Below are positions 1 through 6,068 of a stretch of 6,068 bases of DNA, in pieces. The notes beneath the pieces are model-generated. The model saw only the letters and a list, made by a program, of their open reading frames with translations, ran no database searches and was not told the DNA's origin. The position numbers and the translations under genes are program-made. The DNA is from Natronomicrosphaera sp040876735 (lineage in GTDB: Bacteria > Planctomycetota > Phycisphaerae > Phycisphaerales > Phycisphaeraceae). Each line of letters begins with the position of its first letter. The stretch's first letter is position 1. The DNA lies in the NCBI GenBank assembly GCA_040876735.1, contig JBBDPC010000036.1:1-6068 (forward strand), read 5' to 3'.

Positions 1-1466
<1,466 letters not shown>

Positions 1467-1506
1467 CCGCGGAGCGTCCGGTGGCCGGGGGTTGATGGAA
1501 GAAGGG

Positions 1507-1515
1507 ATTGTAGCA
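1507..1515 (-). promoter_or_regulatory. Extended -10 element upstream of threonine synthase
   Basis: The minus strand reads TGCTACAAT, a TGn extended -10 with five of six bases matching TATAAT. No good -35 is visible 16-18 bases upstream, which is usual for extended -10 promoters. The predicted start near 1500 would give a leader of about 34 bases before the ATG at 1466. It lies in the 98-base gap after the ftsQ stop, so threonine synthase need not depend on read-through. Confidence 0.5.
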
Positions 1516-1564
1516 GGCCGGGACGCTCGAAGCCTTGCCGCCGCGGCGTGATCCAGCCCGGGCA

Positions 1565-2515
1565 CTACCCCGACGTGTACGCCGACGCCGGCTCATCCGT
1601 CAGCGACGGCTGCGAAATCTGCGGCCCCGCACCATACACGTCCACCACCTTCCCGCCCGCATCGATCGAACCCCGCCGATCGTCCACGTGACGCAGCCAG
1701 TGAATCTTCGTCATCGCCTCGGGCTCGACGGTCTGCTCCTGGCCGGGCGGCAGGCCCCAGCGCACCAGGCCGCCGGTGGTCGTGTGCAGCACCAGCCGCA
1801 GCCGGCCACGCCCGTCGCTCTGGCTCACGTCGTACGCCCGGATCTGCTCGGCGAACGGCTCATCACGCAGCATCTGCACCAGCGCCAGCCCCGCCTGCAC
1901 GTCACGCCCGGGCCAGACCTCGCCCACCGGACTCGCGTTCGCCCCCACGCCCACGATCAACGGCAGGTCCAGCGACTCCGCCCGGTGCGGCAGGTAGAGC
2001 AATGGCAGACGTACGCCCTCCGCGTCCACCACGTTGAAGACCCCGTCGGATTCGATCATCGCCGTCGGCTGCCGGTACGTCGCCTCCACGATCACCTGCC
2101 CCCCCGCCACGCGGCGCACCTGGTGCAGCCGACGCACCAACGGGTGCTGCTCCAGTTCCAGCGCGGCATAGCGCAGCGATTCGCCGTCCAGCGGGTCGGC
2201 CGAGACCTGCTCAGCCACAAACTGCTGCAACTGCTCCACCGCCAGGGCCGGGATGCGCCCGGTGTCGCCCAGCACGACATGCTCCGCCGTCACCGCCTCG
2301 CCGTGACGCTCGGCCGCATAGTCACGCAGCCACTGATCGCCCCAACGCCAGCCGACCACCACCGTCACCAGCACGGCAAAGCCCACCAGCACCTTCGCAG
2401 CAAACATCGTCCGCTGTGGATCCCAGTTCGGCCCGACGCCCTTGCTCGCGCCCCGCTTCGTCCGCTTGCGTCCCCGGCCCGTCTTTGACTTTTTCCCACC
2501 TAGAAACCAGCCCAT
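1565..2515 (-). CDS. ftsQ: FtsQ/DivIB-type cell division protein
   Basis: Single-pass inner-membrane protein of the FtsQ/DivIB type. In other bacteria this protein links cytoplasmic and periplasmic parts of the divisome. The 316 residues divide into a very basic cytoplasmic N-terminus (about 1-36, rich in Lys/Arg), one membrane segment (about 37-57), a POTRA-like region (about 74-150) and a C-terminal periplasmic part. The best family signature is at about 124-172: a HPLV segment, then QVRR, a beta-strand VIVEATYRQPTA, and NVVDAEGV, matching the 'P-x-V, V-x-R, E-R-x-P-x-A, V-D-x-x-G' pattern of FtsQ. The ATG at 2515 is chosen because GGGAG (2521-2525) sits five bases upstream. ATG at 2527 and GTG at 2563 are in frame but lack such a site. 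Finding it downstream of ddl supports the call, since ddl-ftsQ is a common dcw order. A generic POTRA protein is the alternative. Confidence 0.8.
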   Translation of the reverse strand: MGWFLGGKKSKTGRGRKRTKRGASKGVGPNWDPQRTMFAAKVLVGFAVLVTVVVGWRWGDQWLRDYAAERHGEAVTAEHVVLGDTGRIPALAVEQLQQFVAEQVSADPLDGESLRYAALELEQHPLVRRLHQVRRVAGGQVIVEATYRQPTAMIESDGVFNVVDAEGVRLPLLYLPHRAESLDLPLIVGVGANASPVGEVWPGRDVQAGLALVQMLRDEPFAEQIRAYDVSQSDGRGRLRLVLHTTTGGLVRWGLPPGQEQTVEPEAMTKIHWLRHVDDRRGSIDAGGKVVDVYGAGPQISQPSLTDEPASAYTSG

Positions 2516-2626
2516 GCGAACTCCCATGACAGGCTTGCTTGCTTCAAAATCCAATACAACCACAAGCTTACCTCAAATCGACCACCCGCCCCCACTGACA
2601 CCAATGAATCCCGCTCACCCTCCCTG

Positions 2627-2658
2627 CGAAGCCCATGGATGAAATCCGTGGGCACCCC
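2627..2658. repeat. REP-like palindromic repeat, copy 1
   Basis: A 10-base arm (2631-2640) and its partner (2644-2653) form a stem around a GAA loop, with one T:G wobble at the fifth pair. The 32-base unit matches the copy at 4769-4800 at 27 positions in the same orientation, including the flanking CGAA on one side and CCCC on the other. The three loop bases and one stem base differ. It lies between two genes and is not followed by a T-run on either strand, so a dispersed REP-like element fits better than an intrinsic terminator. Confidence 0.7.
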
Positions 2659-2756
2659 CTGCCCCCAGGCTTTCGTGTCGACGAACACGAAGGACATACT
2701 CTGGTCAAGCTCGATCATGCAGCCTTCCGGTTCCCATACGGTCGGTGAGCTTGTGC

Positions 2757-2778
2757 AGGCACCGGCCGTGCTTTTTTT
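2757..2778 (+). terminator. Terminator-like hairpin plus T7 on the plus strand
   Basis: GCAC (2759-2762) pairs with GTGC (2768-2771) around the loop CGGCC. The stem can be extended by a G:T and an A:T pair into the T-run. Seven T (2772-2778) follow directly, which resembles a small intrinsic terminator for plus-strand RNA. No plus-strand gene ends here, and the four strong pairs are few, so it may be chance or may end an unannotated small RNA or antisense transcript. Confidence 0.3.
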
Positions 2779-2829
2779 CGCCTTGGAGCATGCCCGTGAT
2801 GCGTGATGGTGCGGCGGTGGTGCAGTGGA

Positions 2830-3609
2830 CTACACCTCGACCACGCCCGTGGCGATGTAGATCATCATCAGCCCCATCGATACCAGGTTCACCAGGACGT
2901 GGACCCCGATGGCCGGCCAGATCGAGCCGGTGAGGTGGCGTGTGAAGCCCAGCAGGATGCCCAGTCCGAAGATGAACGCCACGTCGAGCCATTCGTACTG
3001 GACGTGCACCAGCGCCCAGAGCAGCGACGGGATCAGGATGGCCCCCGCCAAGCCCAGCCGTGACGCGGCCAGACCGCGGTACATGAAGCCGCGAAAGACC
3101 AGTTCTTCGGTCAGCGGCGCGACCACCACCACTGCCAGCAGCACCACAGGCCACGCCGGCCGGACGGCCAGGATCTGGGTCATGAACTCGGGGATCGGCC
3201 GGTCCAGCCACTGGTTCAGCAGAAGCTCGCCGCCCAGGTAAGCAGCGCCGCCGATCAGGGACAGGACCATGGCCATCACTGAGCAGGAGCGCCAGGCCAG
3301 GTACCGGCGGATCGGCCACCGACGCAACTTGATGGCGCCCAGCAGCAGCAGCACCGCCGCAGGCCCGGCCAGCAGCGAGGCCGACATGTCCACCCACAGA
3401 AGCTCGGTGAAATCCATCTCCTGCAGGCTGCCCGGATCGATGAGGCCCGTGACCGCCAGCACGATAATGATGGCGGTGGCCACGCCGATCGAGACGATCA
3501 GGAACAGCACCATCGCCAGCAGCGTCCAGCCCACCGTGGCCCACGGCCCCCAAGGCGAAAGTGCCGGGCTCATCGCCTGAACCGGCTCCCCTTCCGCGGG
3601 CAGGTCCAT
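2830..3609 (-). CDS. CPBP-family intramembrane glutamic endopeptidase
   Basis: Multi-pass membrane protein of the CPBP family (the Abi/CAAX-protease type, related to Rce1). Members cleave peptides in the membrane or serve in bacteriocin self-protection; the substrate here is unknown. From ATG at 3609 it has 259 residues and roughly six or seven hydrophobic segments, including about 27-54, 77-92, 108-127, 153-166, 187-201, 207-221 and 231-256. The active-site motifs are present in order: TEELVFRG (Glu168, Glu169, Arg173), LVHVQYE (His202) and IGVHVLVN (His237, Asn241). The start is uncertain. ATG 3609 has only a weak GAG before it, ATG 3573 is also possible, and TTG at 3687 would add 26 mostly hydrophilic residues. 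Its place between ddl and ftsQ may be chance or may point to an envelope role. The family call is firm and the biological role is not. Confidence 0.85.
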   Translation of the reverse strand: MDLPAEGEPVQAMSPALSPWGPWATVGWTLLAMVLFLIVSIGVATAIIIVLAVTGLIDPGSLQEMDFTELLWVDMSASLLAGPAAVLLLLGAIKLRRWPIRRYLAWRSCSVMAMVLSLIGGAAYLGGELLLNQWLDRPIPEFMTQILAVRPAWPVVLLAVVVVAPLTEELVFRGFMYRGLAASRLGLAGAILIPSLLWALVHVQYEWLDVAFIFGLGILLGFTRHLTGSIWPAIGVHVLVNLVSMGLMMIYIATGVVEV

Positions 3610-3757
3610 CGCTGGCTCGGATGACAGGTGCTCAGAACCGTGGACGGCAGCATGCGGATCGACGTCGTTCAAATGAAGTGCCCCCAAAGTGAATAAGTTT
3701 GCTGATCCGATTCGATTTGCTTCTCCCGACGATCATCGCCGGCGGGACGCCGAAAGT

Positions 3758-4732
3758 CTATCGCGGTTGATCGCGCACAGACAACCGCACCACGCGATCC
3801 ACCAACCCCACCAGCCCCAGCCCCGCCCGCGCCGCCGCCATCGGCAGCAGCGAATGGCTCGTGAACCCCGGCATCGTATTCACCTCCAGAATCCACGGCC
3901 GCCCCGCCCCGTCCACCAGAAAATCGACCCGCCCCAGGTGACGCACCCCCAGCACGGTGTACGCCCGCACTGCCAGCCGTTGGATCTCCGCCAGCACGTC
4001 GGCCGGCAGTGGAATGTCGAACCGGTACTGCGTGTCGTCCCGCTCGTATTTCGCGGCATAGTCGTAGTAAGCGCCCGCCGGCACGATCTGGATCGCCGGC
4101 AGCGCCTCCGGCCGACCGTCGACGCCGTCCACCACCCCCACCGTCACCTCCAGTCCCGCCACGTACTGCTCCACCAGCAGCCGGCCAAACTCCCGCCCCA
4201 GCCGGGCCACCGCCGCCGCCGCCTCCGCCTCGCTGTGACAGATCGCCAACCCGAAGCTCGACCCCTCGTCCACCGCCTTCACCACCACCGGCAACCCCAC
4301 CCCCTCCGGCCCCCCCGGACTGGCCACTTCAGTGGCCAGTTCCTCGGCCAGTCCCGCTCCCCCCTCCACCACCCGCGACGCCGGCGTCGGCAGCCCCGCC
4401 GCGCTCAACGCTGCCTTCGTCCGCCCCTTGTCCATGCACAACGCCGCCGCCGCCGACCGGCAACCCACATACGGCAACCCACGCTCGTCCAACACTCGCT
4501 GCAACCCCCCGCCCTCCCCCCACTTCCCATGTAGCACTGGAAAAATCACGTCCCCGCCCCACGCCCCAAACCCCGCCAACGCCGACAGATCGCCCGGCCC
4601 CACATCCGCCTCACGCACCACATGCCCCGCCTCACGCAACGCACCCGCCACCGCCGCCCCCGACACCAGGCTCACCCCCCGCTCCCGGTCCGGCCCCCCC
4701 GCCACCACCAGCACCCGCAACCCATCACCCAT
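3758..4732 (-). CDS. ddl: D-alanine--D-alanine ligase
   Basis: ATP-grasp ligase that joins two D-alanines for the peptidoglycan precursor, in the cytoplasm. The 324 residues are close to the usual family length. Visible motifs in order are AGGPDRERGVSLVSG with Glu17 (equivalent to E. coli DdlB Glu15), VLHGKWGEGGG (about 66-76), LPYVGC (about 86-91), DEGSSFG with the catalytic-loop serines (158-159), the omega-loop YYDYAAKY (222-229) and EVNTMPGFTSHSLLP (about 283-297), which holds the metal and substrate ligands. Tyr229 matches E. coli DdlB Tyr216, a feature of D-Ala-D-Ala rather than D-Ala-D-Lac ligases. The ATG at 4732 is chosen over the adjoining GTG at 4735 because AGGA (4740-4743) lies seven bases upstream. 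Codons end in G far more often than in threonine synthase. A MurC gene, often upstream in dcw clusters, is not next to it here. Confidence 0.95.
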   Translation of the reverse strand: MGDGLRVLVVAGGPDRERGVSLVSGAAVAGALREAGHVVREADVGPGDLSALAGFGAWGGDVIFPVLHGKWGEGGGLQRVLDERGLPYVGCRSAAAALCMDKGRTKAALSAAGLPTPASRVVEGGAGLAEELATEVASPGGPEGVGLPVVVKAVDEGSSFGLAICHSEAEAAAAVARLGREFGRLLVEQYVAGLEVTVGVVDGVDGRPEALPAIQIVPAGAYYDYAAKYERDDTQYRFDIPLPADVLAEIQRLAVRAYTVLGVRHLGRVDFLVDGAGRPWILEVNTMPGFTSHSLLPMAAARAGLGLVGLVDRVVRLSVRDQPR

Positions 4733-4768
4733 CACAACATCCTATCTCTCACGCTCACACACCCAGCA

Positions 4769-4800
4769 CGAAGCCCACGGATTCCATCCGTGGGCTCCCC
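4769..4800. repeat. REP-like palindromic repeat, copy 2
   Basis: A perfect 11-base arm (4772-4782) pairs with its complement (4786-4796) around a TCC loop. The 32-base unit matches the copy at 2627-2658 at 27 positions. It lies between the unrecognised gene (ends 4914) and ddl (starts 4732). One stem base that is C here is T in the other copy and still pairs as T:G, so pairing is kept while sequence drifts. Confidence 0.75.
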
Positions 4801-4873
4801 AAAATCCCGCGCACAATCACACCCCTCGCCCCCTCTCATCGGCGTTCCACCACCATCTCCTGCGTTTTCAACA

Positions 4874-4903
4874 CCCCCCCCGGACCCCCCGGATGCCCCC
4901 CCC
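4874..4903 (-). other. G-run block just after a stop codon (possible G-quadruplex)
   Basis: On the minus strand three long G-runs of 8, 6 and 8 bases are separated by CATCC and TCC, beginning 10 bases after the TAA at 4914. The long runs can be split, so four G-tracts of three or more are easily available. The RNA of the upstream gene would carry these G-runs in its 3' end. This could stall polymerase or protect the RNA end, or may only reflect base composition. Confidence 0.4.
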
Positions 4904-4913
4904 GGCCTCCGCT

Positions 4914-5663
4914 TTACGCCGACCCCGACGTGATATGACGCGCAATCGGCGTCAGCAGGTGCGGCACCAGCCGTTCCGTCGCCAGCGTCTCCACATGCTC
5001 CGCCAGCTTGTCGAACGCCACCGTCAGGTCCACCAGGTCGTCGATCGGACCATACTTCCGCACCGTCACGAACAGGCTGATCGGCTCGCCCCGGTAAGGC
5101 TTGCTCGAACCCCGCCGGCTCTTCGGCCGCGTCTTGACCTCGAAATAGGCCTGCATGTCGCCACGCTCCGTCAGCGACAGCCCGAAAATCGGCTGCAGGT
5201 CCAGCATCTTCGCCCCCGGCACCGTCAACGCCTCCGCCAAAGGCGTCCCCTCGTACAACGCGTCGTAAATCACCTGGTCGTGGTCCGCCTCGCACTCCAG
5301 GTCAAACCCGAACAGCAGTTCCAGGTAATCCACGTCCAGCGGGCTGATCGTCAGAAAATGCGGCGCCAGCTCCAGAATCTCGCGGTGATACCGGTACGCC
5401 TGCTCCATCGAATCGGGGTTCACATGGCCCGTGCGGATGTTGGTCCGACGCAGGGCGATCCAGTGATACTGCGGGTCCCGCCGGGACGATTCAAGCGCAA
5501 ACTCCCCGTCATACCGGCGAAACCGGTTCATGCTCGGCACGCCCTTACGCACCCGGTCGAAAAAATGAAGAATCGTCTCCCGCTCGGCCGGCAGATCCAT
5601 CTTCAACGCAAGCTTCTGATTCACGTAAAAATCGGTGCACAAGGCGCCGAAACTGGTGGCCAT
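4914..5663 (-). CDS. Conserved-looking protein of unknown function, 249 residues
   Basis: I do not recognise a named family. It is probably a soluble cytoplasmic protein, since there is no signal peptide, membrane segment or cysteine cluster. The N-terminal part (about 11-55) has an FYVNQKLALKMDLP segment, then a short helix-like FFDRVRKGVP and a basic NRFRRYDGE. The middle has LTISPLDVDYLELLFGFDLE (about 104-123) and an acidic DHDQVIYDALYEGTPLAEAL. The C-terminal part (about 168-235) looks like beta strands followed by an amphipathic helix. Its mixed, well-formed composition and start signals argue for a real gene. ATG at 5663 has AAGGA six bases upstream (5670-5674), and an extended -10 lies 68 bases upstream. 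Reading further upstream gives only low-complexity Gly/Arg/Ala sequence, so the longer reading to 5927 was rejected. A planctomycete-restricted family is possible; that is an impression, not a database result. Confidence 0.85.
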   Translation of the reverse strand: MATSFGALCTDFYVNQKLALKMDLPAERETILHFFDRVRKGVPSMNRFRRYDGEFALESSRRDPQYHWIALRRTNIRTGHVNPDSMEQAYRYHREILELAPHFLTISPLDVDYLELLFGFDLECEADHDQVIYDALYEGTPLAEALTVPGAKMLDLQPIFGLSLTERGDMQAYFEVKTRPKSRRGSSKPYRGEPISLFVTVRKYGPIDDLVDLTVAFDKLAEHVETLATERLVPHLLTPIARHITSGSA

Positions 5664-5730
5664 AATCGTTCCTTCCGGTGCTCGATCTTCCGCACCCGAC
5701 CTGCCTCCCGCCAAGTGCTGATGAATGTGA

Positions 5731-5739
5731 AGTATAGCA
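5731..5739 (-). promoter_or_regulatory. Extended -10 element for the 249-residue protein gene
   Basis: The minus strand reads TGCTATACT, an extended -10 with five of six TATAAT matches. The bases 16-18 upstream are G-rich and show no -35. The expected start near 5724 gives a leader of about 60 bases before the ATG at 5663. It closely resembles the element upstream of threonine synthase. Confidence 0.55.
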
Positions 5740-5932
5740 GCCCCCCAGCCCACCGGCGACCTCGCCCACCCCCAGAGCCACTCCTCGGCCCACGCGACAA
5801 ACGCCAACCCCTGCCCTGCTCCCGCAGCGCTGCCCCCCCTGACGCCGCACGCCGCCCGAAGCAACCAGCCTGCCTCCCCCAGCCGGCCACACCCGCCCCC
5901 ACGCCAGCAACAAGTGTGCCCACCCACGGGAC

Positions 5933-5960
5933 TTGAACCTTGGCGAAAGTTCGGTATGGT
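5933..5960 (+). promoter_or_regulatory. Promoter-like -35/-10 pair for tRNA-Asn
   Basis: TTGAAC (5933-5938) and TATGGT (5955-5960) each match four of six consensus bases and are 16 bases apart. The predicted start near 5967 is about 10 bases before the tRNA. The spacer contains an imperfect inverted repeat (GAACCTT and AAAGTTC, one mismatch). Confidence 0.45.
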
Positions 5961-5976
5961 TACGGGTTCCCCTGTT

Positions 5977-6049
5977 TCCCCGATAGCTCAATTGGTAGAG
6001 CGAGCGACTGTTAATCGCTAGGTTGCAGGTTCGAGTCCTGCTCGGGGAG
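5977..6049 (+). tRNA. tRNA-Asn (anticodon GTT)
   Basis: A complete cloverleaf with all stems perfectly paired: acceptor TCCCCGA (5977-5983) with TCGGGGA (6042-6048), D-stem GCTC/GAGC (5986-5989, 5998-6001), anticodon stem AGCGA/TCGCT around the loop CTGTTAA, and T-stem GCAGG/CCTGC around TTCGAGT. The anticodon GTT at 6010-6012 reads the asparagine codons AAC and AAU. The discriminator is G at 6049. CCA is not encoded, since the next bases are TTA, so it must be added by the CCA-adding enzyme. No terminator is visible in the 19 bases left in the window. Confidence 0.97.
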
Positions 6050-6068
6050 TTAAAAACCACCGTCGAAC

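Larger units (their letters stand above)
2516..2829. other. 314-base intergenic region between the CPBP and ftsQ genes
   Basis: No convincing gene is seen. The region holds the ftsQ ribosome-binding site (GGGAG, 2521-2525, minus strand), one copy of a palindromic repeat (2627-2658), a second hairpin (TTCGTGT, 2672-2678, pairing with ACACGAA, 2685-2691), and a small hairpin followed by seven T on the plus strand (2757-2778). No clear promoter for ftsQ was found. Its length and three hairpins make it structurally the richest gap in the window. Confidence 0.6.
5664..5976. other. Divergent control region, about 313 bases, no protein gene
   Basis: It separates the minus-strand 249-residue gene from the plus-strand tRNA. 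The left third holds the leader and extended -10 of the protein gene, and the right end holds a promoter-like pair for the tRNA. Between about 5740 and 5915 the plus strand is strongly C-rich and shows no recognisable gene or RNA family. A short stretch at 5917-5939 resembles a tRNA T-arm on the minus strand. Confidence 0.6.

Noticed and set aside
2627..2658. Palindromic repeats as intrinsic terminators
   Set aside because: Neither copy is followed by a T-run on either strand, and the flanks are C- or G-rich.
2500..2718. 72-codon minus-strand frame between the CPBP and ftsQ genes
   Set aside because: It runs through the palindromic repeat and overlaps the ftsQ start in another frame. No domain is seen, although GGAAGG lies four bases before its ATG.
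5740..5915. Possible SRP or other housekeeping RNA in the C-rich region upstream of the tRNA
   Set aside because: The GGAA-tetraloop core of SRP RNA is missing in the right context, and no long stable pairing pattern was seen on either strand.
5664..5927. 88-residue N-terminal extension of the 249-residue protein
   Set aside because: The added sequence is Gly/Arg/Trp-rich with no domain and crosses the promoter. The ATG at 5663 has a good ribosome-binding site.
4332..5936. Long plus-strand open frame opposite ddl and the 249-residue gene
   Set aside because: It is Pro/Arg/His-rich low-complexity sequence spanning two well-supported minus-strand genes and the gap between them.
5545..6060. 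Minus-strand open frame of 171 codons over the tRNA
   Set aside because: Its first part is a translation of the antisense of tRNA-Asn, a well-known source of false genes, and the rest is low complexity in the control region.

Overview
The window is high-GC bacterial DNA and looks like ordinary chromosome. It carries five protein genes, all on the minus strand, and one tRNA gene on the plus strand near the right edge. The gene set suggests a planctomycete, perhaps of the Phycisphaerae type: a zinc-ribbon threonine synthase, a lone ddl/ftsQ pair without ftsA or ftsZ beside it, and a conserved-looking orphan protein. That placement is an inference from protein style, with no marker gene to confirm it.

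Layout from right to left, which is the direction of transcription of the protein genes. A plus-strand tRNA-Asn(GTT) lies at 5977-6049 with its own promoter-like elements. A control region of about 300 bases follows, holding an extended -10 for an unrecognised 249-residue protein (5663 to 4914). Next are a G-run block and a palindromic repeat, then D-alanine--D-alanine ligase (4732 to 3758), a CPBP-family membrane protease (about 3609 to 2830), a 314-base gap with a second copy of the palindromic repeat, an FtsQ/DivIB-type division protein (2515 to 1565), and threonine synthase (1466 to beyond the left edge).

The ddl then ftsQ order, on one strand, matches the division and cell wall (dcw) cluster of many bacteria. 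Here a CPBP protease gene sits between them and threonine synthase follows where ftsA/ftsZ would be expected. Ddl makes the D-Ala-D-Ala end of the peptidoglycan stem peptide, and FtsQ-type proteins are periplasmic division scaffolds, so the pair suggests peptidoglycan-dependent division. The gaps between genes (about 100 to 300 bases) are too wide for a tight operon, and at least thrC and the 249-residue gene seem to have their own promoters.

I saw no CRISPR array, transposase, phage gene, toxin-antitoxin pair or obvious defence system. The observations most worth checking are the ddl-CPBP-ftsQ arrangement, the two copies of a palindromic repeat, the unrecognised 249-residue protein, and a terminator-like hairpin on the plus strand with no plus-strand gene before it.
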